A stretch of DNA of 64,000 nt. Origin: Protea cynaroides (Eukaryota; Streptophyta; Magnoliopsida; Proteales; Proteaceae). The first letter of the stretch is position 1; each line of letters starts with the position of its first letter. This document shows, piece after piece, positions 13,453-25,400 of this stretch. The DNA is taken from positions 49,466,414 through 49,530,413 of the forward strand of contig CM053267.1 in assembly GCA_028583415.1 (NCBI GenBank), in the 5' to 3' direction. The notes under the pieces are model-generated. The model did not search any database, was not told the DNA's origin, and saw only the letters and a program-made list of their open reading frames with translations. The position numbers and the translations under genes were made by a program.

Positions 13453-16400
13453 TCTCTCTCTCACGCACACACACACACTCACACACACACACACACACAC
13501 ACAGAGCATAGTGATCATGCTTAATTGCTTACCTCTAGAAGATACCGTATTCTTGGAAGGACTCCCATTCTAACAAGACCTCCAGCAAAGTCATGTCCAG
13601 CCACTACAATGTCATCCTGAATGGTAAGTTCTTCTTCAATTTCATCATCTACAATGTCATCACCTGAAGGGAGGATATTGGAAGGCTTCGTACTGTATTT
13701 CCAAAATCCACCACGAAGAAAACCAAGATCTATCCCTGGTTTACTACGAAATATAGGAGCAGTACAGATATTCCTCTCAAATGTTGCCAATTTCTGAAAA
13801 AAAATGATAAACAATACTTACTAATCCAAAGTCAAAATGATAATTTGTTTTACATATAAGTAGATTTCAACCAAAGGAACATAATTAATATCACAAAAGC
13901 AGAATCAGTCCCCCTAATCAACCGCACCTCTGAAATGTCAAAAAACATTTCATTCATGTCGCAGCTCAGTGCACACTGAATGACTTTCGCACAAGCCAGA
14001 ACTACAGAAGTGTGGTTGTCATCTAAAGCCATCCTGTCACCCATTAGCCAGTACAACAGATTCAATTAAATAGCAAGGATCTACATACACAAAATATCTG
14101 CAACTGCAACATATAATGAAAAGGAGAACATCACAAGAAAACACTTGACATTGACATGTCAGCATCAAAGCCTTCACATTCTGAAATTTTAAGCAAGGAT
14201 TCCATTTCAATATGAGGGGTCACAAAACTTCACAAAACCTAATCTCACACACGCACACACACATGTGCGTCTGCATGTGCACCCCGCACCCACACACACA
14301 CACACACACACATACACACACACACAAAGATATTACATACATACATATGTGTTGGGCCTTTGGTCCAAGGGGTTTTGCTGAAATATGTGGGTCTTAAATA
14401 GAGGTATTAAATAGGGATCTGGGATTTATTAGTTAGTAAAGTTATGGAGTCTTCTAGAAGTCTATTTTCTTTCTTTATTAGGGAAAGTGTTCTCTGAGCC
14501 ACCAATGTACACTACGCTCCCTCACATGGAGTTTTTATCCACTTTTTTAGGGAGAGAAAATTGAATAAAAAACTCCATGTGAGGGACGCATACGGTGCAG
14601 TAGCAGTTCAGAGATGTTTTCCCTCTTATTCATTATACAAGCTTATCATGGTTAAAAAATAATGTATTCTAGTATAGGTTGGCTATCTTTTTCTAATTGG
14701 TTGTTGAGTCTTCAGTTCAATTTATAGTTCTTTTTTTTTTTTTAATTGGTTGGATGCTGTAACAGGTTAGATTGGAGCTTTCTTATTGGTTAGATGATGG
14801 AAGCTCGTACTTCCTATTGGTTGGATGATGTAAACTTTCTCCTTAGCCAATCATAGGCTTCTGGAGAAGTTTCTAAATAATTATATGGTCATAGGCTCTC
14901 CACAACAATTTGAAGAAATAAAGCTTTTAGTTTTTCTGAATTTTGTGTTACATGATGGATTCTGAGTGTACTTGGTGGATTCCAAGTAAAGACTAAAGTG
15001 GATTCCTTAGTGAAAGAGTTGATTCTCTTTGCAAGCTTTCGTGGATTCATAGCCTAGAGTTTAGATGCATTCCTAGCCTGAGTATTTCATACTTTGCGGA
15101 TATGCTGGTTTCGCAAGCTTATTAGAGCTGATCTGCTGAAGTTCTTGAATTTCTCTGTTTCTGGTTCTTATTCGTACAACATGTCATCTTGTTCAAGCTA
15201 ATTTCCTATTGGATTATTCCTTGCTCGAATTCAGTCATCATTACCAGCAGTACAAAAAGCACTGGCAGAGTTGATAAAACAGGAGGGGCCATTGCTTAGA
15301 GTAATGGTAGAAGGTTCGGGCTGTCAGGACAAATGCCAAAATTCAAGCCTCAAGGGCAGTTTTTTTGCACAAAAATGCCAAAGCTTAGGACTGATCATTG
15401 CTTAGAGCAATTGTAAAAGATTCGGGCTGCCAGGACAAATGCCAGGGTTCAAGCCTTGAGGATGGCCATTTTGCTCAAAAATAACAAAGGTTAGTACTGA
15501 CTCCAAACTCATCCCTCCCGAGATCCCGCATAGGTGAGACCAGCACTGGGTAATGGCACTTTTGGAGTTTATAAAACAGATGAAATTGAAGTGGTTAAGA
15601 TAGATGGTTGGGAGGTATCCAAGAGTGATAATTTCCATTCAAATAATAGAGGGGACATTGAAGAAGATGTTGCTCAAGGAATTAGATTAGGGTGGGTGTA
15701 GTGGAGGGGTGCTTATAAAGTGTTATGTGATAGACATATAAGGAAAATTCTAAACAATATACAAAGAAACAAAACAAAACAAAAACAAAACAAGGATAGC
15801 AGAGATGAATAAGAGATGAAATTTTGAGAAGTAGAAGTAGCCCCAACAAAAGATAACTTGAGGGACTATTATCTAATGTGGTGTGGACATCTGTAGTAGA
15901 GGCCTTTGAGTGCAGCAGTAAGGAGAGAGGATGATGCACTGATTCAATTGATTACATAATTATGAAAGACTGCGGAAGCCATAGCCAAGGAAGTTGAGTC
16001 CAAAACCAACCCGATGGGGTCAATACTAGGCCCATATAGGGGGCCCAAAGTTAGAGTTTGTTAAGTTGGGTCTTTAGTTGATTATCCGGTGCAGTTTTGC
16101 AATTTTATGTTTTAAAATCAGAAGCTGCTAGTAGGACCCGTGGGCTCCAAGATTAGTTTATCGCAAGTTACTTTTACTTAATTGAAAGTTCCAATTTTTG
16201 AAAGATTTCAGTTTAGCAATAATCCAAAGAGTATATTTCTAAATTTAGATCGAAATACCGAAATGTTGACGGCTTATATCGGTTTCCTAGTATGGCTCAC
16301 AAGTTTAATTTCTCTATAGTTATTACAACTTTGAATATCATCTTATATAACTCGGAGCAACAATGCTCCATTCATCTGCCATTTTCCTTGTGCTCATAAT

Positions 16401-19400
16401 CTTATTATAATGGAATGAAAATGTTTTTTTTTTAGGTGGAGTTAATCGATTTCAGGCCAATTGAAAGTTGTTGTGTGCTTATCCCCTTCTCCCCCTTTTT
16501 TTATCAATCTCCCCCCTCACTGCTATCTCACTCTTCACTCCTTTTGGATGATGTTTCTCTCTCCTTTCCCTCCTTCCTCTCTCGCCCATTGGTTTCCCTC
16601 TCTTTACTCACTATTCTGTCCTCCCTCCTCTTCTATTTCCTTTTTTCACTATGGTTACAGGGCTGCTGGTATATACATAATCAGCAAGGTTTTTAATGCA
16701 GTCACACTTCAAGAATAATACTTTATTATGCTATTAAATGGTTATGGGCCTTTGCTTAAGGTAATTGGTTGTAGTGGTCTCAAACTCTCAATTATAAAGC
16801 TCAAAAGTTTAGTCCAAGGGGGTACACGAATTTCAAGGGTATAATCGGTGTTTGGTCCTTGTTCCATTTGGATTTCTAAAGTTTTAGTTAGTCTTTAAGA
16901 CTTTAGCTCCTAGTCAGTTTAGGAGTATTCCCTTTTCAGTGTACCTTTTTTTCTTTTTGGTGGTAATCTCTTTTCGGTGTACTAATGGTACAATAAGTAG
17001 TGGTTTGAGTTGTATTAGGATTAGGCAAGTTCTAGTCATGGTAGGAATCAGAATTTGAGAGTTTGTTTAACCATATTTATTCTGTGCCCTCTAGATATAC
17101 GAGATTGAATGGAAATTTTGAGTGATTAATTGTGATGAAGTGGAAGGTTGTTTCATTTCTCTCTATCGTTTCTTCTTCCTCCTCTGTTTCTATCCCTTTT
17201 CTTCTAATTTACTAGTCTGCGTTGATGTTCAAAGCCACAGAACAGTATCATATTTTGATATCTTTCTCTATCAGTCTATCCTTTTCAATTTCTTCAAACC
17301 CTAATAAGCTCTACAATTTTCTCCACCACATTTTCTGTTGCCTTTACTTCTCTTCTGTGTAACTTGTTTATAGAATGCATTAACTAGCATTTTCACTCTT
17401 CAACCTTTGTAAGCAAATGAAAAAATAGATATACGCTTCCCAGAACAAAGGTCTACAACAGGAAGGACAGGATAAAGATCAATATTTTTTTTCTTAGGTA
17501 CTAAACAAAACATCAATCTAAAGGTATTCTACCTAGTCAAAAATTCTCTCTCCCAGTAATGGCAATCAGTAGAGGTTCAATGGTTATGGAACAATCAAAC
17601 AATAAAATATGGGATCAGATCAATAAGCTTATCATCAGGAAAAAAAGCTTTCAGTTATGATTCACCTCAGCGACAAAACAAGCTCAGGTTCGGGGCCTAA
17701 AGCAAAAGCCAAAACAGCCATCCAATCAACAGCATTCTCAATATTATTGATCATACTCATGTTACACCCTACTTGGCTCCGTTGCAAGTTGCCCAAAGCC
17801 TTATCCAGCACTGTACCAAGTAGCTGTAATGCAATGGCTCGCTGTGCTGGAACCTGAAATCCACATTCTAAAAGGTCAAGAAATTTAAATTCACAAATTG
17901 TGTAGCAAATTCTTTCAGTTCTTTTACTTCTACAAACAAAGAAAACAGCATTAAGCTATCGCCACCTGAAAAAATTACAAGAAAGATTAAAATAGTAATT
18001 TACAAACAATATTCTGTATCTGTTTCCTGACTCCCCACCACCAAAAAAAAAAAAAAAAACCCAAAAAAAAAAGAGATTAAAGAAAAGAGAAGGAAAATAA
18101 TTAAATAAATAATACTAAACACCAAGGAATTTTCACACCCCATTGGAAGGCATATTAGATGATCCAAATTGGAATTAGCTGAGTGTTGCAAACCTACCCA
18201 GTAGAAGACTCACAGAGACAGAATCCTATGATGGCAGGACCACAATAAAATCTTGAGGCAAATTCTACAAATTGATAGGTCACTGGAGAACACAGACAGC
18301 AACACCCCATGCACCAATGCACTTTATAAAATCCTCAGTCCCTCAAAAAGGAATGAGAGAAACAGGACCACAATAAAATCTTGATGCAAATTCTACAAAT
18401 TGATAGGTCACTGGAAGAAAGAATAAAGTAGGGGAACTCCAGCAAAGAAAACAAAGAGAACACAAACAGCAATGCCCAACCCACCAATGCACTTTAAAAA
18501 ATCCTTAGTCCCCCTAGAAGGAACCAGAAAAACTTAAAACTGTACAAAGAGAACCCTTCCCCCAAGCAAATCCCCATTTTGTAAATATATATATTCTTTC
18601 CATCATAGTAAAGCTTTTTAATCTTTGAAGCTCACCTTTTCCGATCTTCTATTTCGACATCTCATGGAGTTAAAAGACAATCTCAGATCTCTGACTCACC
18701 TTAAAAAATGAGTTCCAATCTCTTCAACAATGGGTTTGCAGCTAACACATCAACTAGAAGCCAGTGCCACCATGTGACAATGGAAAGTAGTACTATGATT
18801 TTATTAAGAAATATTAGCATTTGGATGCCAATACTTCCCATCTATAAGCTGGCAAATTTACTGTAACATCTAAAACATTTCCTATTTGCTAAAGAGCATA
18901 TTTGACAATGAGCAAAAGATGTATGTAAAGTGTAAACTCACCATGCTTCTCGTCATTGCTATTGCCTCTCTAACTGTGTACCCCAATGCACCCGGATCCC
19001 CCTCAGTTCGCAAGAAATCACGTTCAGTAACATTATCAGCACTTAATTGAGTGCGACCAGGAATGTCACCTATAGAATGAAAAAGAAGGAAGTGGGGAGA
19101 AAACCCATCTCTGTCATATATTAAGTGATAACTACTGCTGAATAAATGAAGTAAATCAACAGAACTTAATTGGAATACAGTGCAGACATGTATGAAACTG
19201 AGAACCTCAAGCTTTAACCAAATCCAGTCAAAATTATGAAAGCTTCTAACAATACCATGAAAACTAAGATGGCATAAATGGGCCAGCATATCCAAGAGAA
19301 TTAGCACGAAGTACATCATGATGGGATGTGCAAACTCATTACCTAATCTGAATCCAAGATCCTTCATCTGTTTCACTTACACAGACACTATATGTACTCC

Positions 19401-22400
19401 CCTAGGAGTACATGACACCACATGGGTACGAGTTTGGGATAAGTGTTCAACAACCACACATAAATTGGAGACTTGGACATGGCTGTGAAGAAGAAGAAGA
19501 TTAACACCTTTTCTTTCAACGCATTAATCCCTTCTTTTACAAATTGTATCCTAGCAGCCACTCCCAATTTCGAACACATGTTCTGGTATCCTAAGTTTTG
19601 GAAGAAGAGATGGTTCAGAATCCTCAACACATAAATGTAGCCATCCCAGAACCGTAATCGCAATTATCCTTCATATAAGCAAGGTTAAAACCACAATATC
19701 CTGCTTAATGAGAAGGACTAGATGTAGATGCATCAAAAAGATATTCTCAACCTACGAAATTGGCAGCAATATCTAAAACCCGACCAGGAGGCGGACCCAA
19801 AAGGATCCTATGTCAAGCCAAGCTGACTCAAATGGATGGTATCAGCAAAGGTATAACTGGCTATATATGCATGTTTTCTTGCAGCTGATAAACTGCTATA
19901 TCTGAATGTTCCCTTCCATCTCCCACCCCCTGACAACATCTCATTAAATATATATTTTTTTATGCAATAAAGGAGACTGATTTTTCAATTTCTTTAATCT
20001 ATTAAAATTAATTCATTCAAGTAGTCTTCAAGGCTTTGACAACACAATTGTCCATTAAATATTCGGCCAACCAATAAACTCATGACTGCAGGGCATTCCG
20101 AGCAAAGATTCCTAGCCTTCGATTCATAAAAGGCCCAGCTTTAGAGTGTTTGTGATTAATGTATAAGATGCTTTCAAGTGAGAAGAGCTTACATGTACTT
20201 TTCCTTTATTAATTTGTTTGGATAATAAAAGGGTTTTAAAATCTACTCAGGCTGAACTTCTTTCCTCACATTTTGAAGGTTAGAGGTTAAGAGGATCATG
20301 GTTGTCAGCATGGCACTCCTTGATGATCAGGGCATCTGGTTGCAAGGGCACGAAGTCCCAGGAAGCTAAGAAATATAGATGAAGGAGAAAGGCATACGAT
20401 AAGCAATGTAATATAGAGCACCCACTTTGGTGACTTGACCCCAACCAAGACATCATGGGCTGATTGCCTTGGCATTATAAGGTCCATAACTATGACTAGG
20501 TTAGTTCTCTTATCTCAGCAGGTTCCTAAAGAGCCAATCATCTCTTTAGGTAGGTGTCTTTACGATTCATTTGCTGTCAATTATGAGTTTACCATGATGT
20601 GGTTTATTCATAGTCGTATAATCAGTTTATTGCATGGATTTTGGAATGAAATATTTAGATAAGAGAATAGGTCTATTTTTATCAGGTTAAATGATCAAAC
20701 TGAAACTGGTAACATGAACAGTTTTTTTTTTTTCCTTATTTTATTGTTTTTCTTTCCTTCAATTAATCAAATCTGCTATTTCAATTTATTATTGTTAACT
20801 TGCTATTTTTTCTTCTGTTTTGAATGTTTCTTTCAAAATCAACTACAGATTTCCAGCTATAAATCTCAATCAATTCTCGGTTTTGTAAAAAATTTCATCT
20901 AGACCCCATCAAAGATTGTTAACATCATCTACACCCACAGGAATGCAAAAACATCATCTACACCCTAAAACTTTGGCTGTGGTAATCAAAGAAATCCACT
21001 CCGTCAGTTGATTCCCGTTAGATGCTGATGTCAGGTGGATTGGAATATTTCAAAGACGATAATACCCTTTTGGCCTATTAAAAAAACCGTTATACCCTTT
21101 AGGTGGATTGGAATATAAAGAAAGATCTTTTCAAACAAAAATGCATCCAACACACACACACACACACACTCTCTCTCTCTCTCTAGGATCCATGATGAAA
21201 GCTGTTCTTCTCAAGACCATTTCCTCACCTGTTCAATACTCCATGGTTCCCTGTTCACCGAAGTTCTCCTTCTCTTGTACCGGACATGATTCCGTCACCT
21301 CTGCATTGTTCTTTAGCGAAAACAAGAAGTAAATGTTTTGAGGTCAGAAGTTTTGAACACCTGTTCACAGTAATCCTCATGAAGAGTTTTGTCGAAGGAA
21401 AATTTCGCACAGAGATGCCTTGAATGGGGATAATCTCGACAAGCCACCTATCAGCATATTATCAAACACAAAAATCCAACGAAAATAATCTGATTAAGAG
21501 GCTGAACAGAAAGGAAGGTGCGGGGTAGTGATGGTTGCGGGCGGAAGTGATGGTTGCAGGGTGGTAAGTTGCGGGGCGGTAATGGAGGGAGGCGGTAACG
21601 GTTGCGGGCCAAGAAATCGATGAAACCCTAGACCAAGAAATCAAGAACCGAAAAACCCCAAACGGTGAAAACCCACCTCTCTCCCCTGAGGCCCTGATCA
21701 CTTCCCCCATGCCACTCTTCCAAACCCAATTAAAAACTCCTCTCGTCTGAGCTCAAAGTCTCTGGTTCAACAATGGCTGTCGTCACTTGATACGGCCACC
21801 TGTGAAAAGGACACAAAGGTGCTTCACTTTATCGAAAAGATAACCGCCAATGCCGTCCAAGAGAAGGTTCTGGCTGAGATCTTGAACCGAAATGCAGAGA
21901 CAGAATACCTCTGCCGATACCATCTTAACGGCACAACCGATCGAGGGACTTTCAAATCGAATTTTAATTTAAGAAAGAAAAAAAAAGAAGCTGAAAAACC
22001 CCAAATCGAAATTGAAAAATAGAACAAATGGAAGAATTGAATGTAAAAGACGGATCAATGGGAAGACATTAAGAACAAGAAAAATCAGAGAAAGAATCAG
22101 AAGAGAATCCAGAATGTTTATGAAGAGAAGAAAAAACCAAAGAGTGGTATACCCCTTTTTGTTTATGAAGAGAATCCAAATTGTTTTTTCTTCTTTTTTT
22201 GGGTCGATGTTAATGGTGTTTAGCACCTTTTTTGCTTTGCTTGGTCCTCTTGAAGGGATTATTACTCTTAAATTCTGAATACATCGGATTCCCATTTGCA
22301 GACTCCGATCGTCTTCACAAACTCCGATCATCCCCACGGGTCAGTGAAAAGGAAAGAGATATAGTAAATATAAGTTTTAATACAAGGACAAATTAGTAAA

Positions 22401-25400
22401 TCCACATAATTTTTTAATTTCTCCATTTATAATATGAGGGGTAAAACTGTATTTCAACAATTTTAGTGATTTCCGTCAGTTAAGTGGACCTAGGTGATGT
22501 TTTTGCATTCTTATGGATGTAGATGATGTCAGCAATCCTTGATGGGGTGTACATGAAATTTTTTCTTTGAAATAAAGTTCTAAGCTGCTTGGGATCCAGA
22601 ACTACTCTTTGAATTCCTGTTCACGGCCTATAAATCAACTGAAACCCTAAGACAGATAATGAAATTTATGATCCTAGGATAAGCTCTTAACTTCTTAGTG
22701 TGATTCTGGGTTGGTGCAAGGTTATATTTACATACCATATTTAAATTCTGGTCCGTTTCTGAGATTTTCTGTAAACCTCAACCTATTTTGAAATTAAAGT
22801 TCACATATAAATTTCTGAAATGTTAGCATAGAATCTATCCTAGGTTTGGGCCCATTACCAATCAGCCCATAAATCAAGGGGCCAACTAATACACCCATTA
22901 GCTAATGAGTCATCAATATTATCCTTCTCTCTTTAAAAATATTTGAAAACAATCACATAAGGATATAATTACCATGCACTAACCTTGGCTGAATGCCTTA
23001 ACCATTTGAGTCAGACAGTTTGCCAAACAAACCAGATAGTTTGAACAGCTTATTCCACTACTTATTGTAGTTGGAGCATCCTGACCCCAAAGCCTTTCTA
23101 GTGACAGTACAAGATTCCAATCTACTTTAGGTTTCAGAGCAATGATAGTGGATACACATTTATGGTCCAACCTTTCACCTTTCTCTTGCCAATCAAGTTT
23201 TAGCATTCAACAATCAAAAGCCAAATCACTAATTTTTGTTATTCAAGGCACAACCGTAACCCAGAAACTAAAATTTCAACACCATTCCAATAATTTTGAG
23301 TTTAGAAACATCTTATGCATGGAGATTCTAATATTTGACCCCCCCCCCCTCTCCTTTTGTGCATGTGGGAATCTAATATTTTTTTTATTTAAGCTTCTAA
23401 GATTTTTCTTCAATGCCCTAACAACTGAAGGGGAACAATTGCTACTCGATCAGCTAAGATGACAATCAACCATTCCACTACTCATAAAAAAATGCAGATT
23501 CCCTTATCGTTGAGATATGGACATTTATTTTTTTATTATTATTATTATTAATTATTAATTATTATACCAGATATTAATAATTATCAGAGAACATTATAGG
23601 ATCAGGAAGAAGAATAAATGGGAACAAGAAAAACTCACATACTGAAACACAGGAAGGAGATCAGCGTGAGAGGAAAAAAAATAGAAAAGAGAAGAACTCA
23701 AATGCAGACCAAGAGAGGAATTCAATTAACAAAGAAATACGTAACATCTCATGGAAGATGGGAACTTGAATTTCCAAATAAATTTCAACCAAGTAATTCG
23801 TACCCAGTAAAAAGTACAAAATGAAAATAAAAGAAAAGACTTGCACAATAAAATTTTGAGAACTTAATTCTTACCATTCTTAGGTACTTGGATAAAACCA
23901 TTTTCCAAAATAGTCCCATCCAAGGAAAACCTCAATGTCCTCACTGATTCAACTCTTTCACGCCACGCATCCCACAAGCTATTTTGGGTTCCTAACTTCT
24001 GCAAACCACCACCATTATCCTGTCCTCCCTGTTTATTGTTGGCAGCTGTTTCTGTCACAATATGGAACTTTTCACCAACTTCAGATTGTGAAGCGCCTTT
24101 TGGGGCTTTGTCCAAGCGATTCTCATCTTTGGGAGTACCCAGTGGGCGACTACCATCTAGATCTGAAGCCATAGTTTTTTGCTGCTGCAATTTGTTCTGT
24201 CCACGCTTTCTTAGCACCTCTACTAATCCAGGCTTCATTTTCTCCATTATCTCAGCTTGTGCTTCAGCAATCTCAGCATCTGACATTTGCTGCAACCTTA
24301 CATGATTCTCAGAATCAATTTGACTCTCAAGAGACATATGTCCTTGTCCATGTTCAGGATTTCCATCAACATATTTACGTCCTTCAAATCGTATGTCTTC
24401 TGGATCAGGAGATAATTTCAGATTATCTTTTTCCGCGTTGGACATAGATCCTCGAAAACTTGAAAATGAATCAGCTGTAATAGCAACCCCACTTTTAACC
24501 AGAGTCCCCATTGAATTGTTAGGCTTTTCTCCATCCATTTTCTTATTGGTAGATTTATCAAGTAAAGCACCAATCTTTTCTGCACTTTCAGTTTCTTCTG
24601 TCCCTCCATTCTGGTTTCCAACTTCCACAACAGTTGGTCCGTCTATGTTATTTTCTAGGGTAACAGCAGAAACACCATCTTCTGGTAGAAGCGATGACCC
24701 ATTTGAGTTTCCGGAAAATTCCCCAATCTCTACTGCAGGGGCAGATTGGTGAAGCAATTTAACTCTTTTCTCTGTAGTTTTGGTGTTTTCTCTTTTTCCA
24801 TCTGGTTTCCCACTTTCTACCCTGGCAGGCTTATCCATTCCCTTCTCTTGGGAAACAGTAGAACCGTCAGTTTGCCCTAGTATTTCTCTCCACCTGCCAA
24901 AATCTAAACCCTTCTTCTGTTTCCTAGTTATTGGATTGGCAAAACTCGATATAGGATTAAAATCAGTCTCATCTTTATCTTTATCGTCATCATCATCATT
25001 ATCTTGCATTTGACTACACAACGGAGCCCAATGCTGTGAAGACCGCAATTAATCATCTGTTAATTATTATTCCAAATGCTTTGACTGCGAAACTAAGTTC
25101 AGATTAAACTACAATATTTTCAACGAGATTAATTGGGAAATATTACACTAAAGAGAAGCAAAAAAGAGCAATAGACACAGAGTAGGATAGAGAATGCTTA
25201 CAGGACCATGTGAACGGTGGCGAGCCACGGGGAAAGGAACAACAGTGACGCGAGGGAGAGAGGAGGGGCCAGGAAGGTTCTTGCCATTGGGTCCGGTGGT
25301 GGAGGAGGAGAAACCCTTTTCAACTATTCTTCCGACGATACGTGAGGTATCAGCTTCATCCTCCATTTTACTGCTCGAGACGCCTGGAAGATTTCGGATT

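Larger units (their letters stand above)
14034..17665. other. IYO intron 4, rich in repeats
   Basis: A 3.6-kb intron. In order it holds a CA microsatellite, a small hairpin MITE, a stretch (14350-15185) that begins tgttgggcc and has LTR-like composition but no verifiable partner end, a SINE-like tandem pair, and an RTE LINE fragment. From 15950 to 17665 nothing is recognised except CT-rich DNA at about 16480-16650. Confidence 0.5.
20886..22565. mobile_element. Gene-carrying TIR transposon (Pack-type), non-autonomous
   Basis: Inverted terminal repeats of about 75 bases bound this 1.7-kb segment. The left begins aaaaaatttcatctagaccc and the complement of the right begins aaaaaatttcatgtacaccc. 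Both continue with catcaa-gattg, acatcatctaca and gaatgcaaaaacatca. No transposase is present. The interior holds exon-like pieces of host genes (21190-21335 and 21772-21962) and a G-rich segment near 21510-21610. This is the structure of Pack-type elements. A target duplication was not found, so the superfamily (Mutator-like is most likely) is inferred. Confidence 0.7.
19070..23874. other. IYO intron 2, with transposon insertion
   Basis: A 4.8-kb intron. It carries the 1.7-kb TIR element at 20886-22565 and an unidentified exon-like piece at 22984-23206, both listed separately. The remainder (19.1-20.9 kb and 23.2-23.9 kb) is AT-rich with no gene recognised; an (ATT)n run is present near 23530-23570. 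Confidence 0.5.

Noticed and set aside
13229..13498. Open frame with Cys-Val and Arg-Glu repeats
   Set aside because: It is the translation of the GT/GA microsatellite in IYO intron 6.
14350..15185. Possible solo LTR in IYO intron 4
   Set aside because: It starts TGTTGGGCC, but I found no convincing CA end with a matching target duplication.
17657..17857. A + strand open frame of 66 codons
   Set aside because: It is antisense to IYO exon 4, which reads correctly on the - strand with acceptor and donor.
23935..24752. Several + strand open frames across IYO exon 2
   Set aside because: They are antisense shadows of the well-supported - strand exon.
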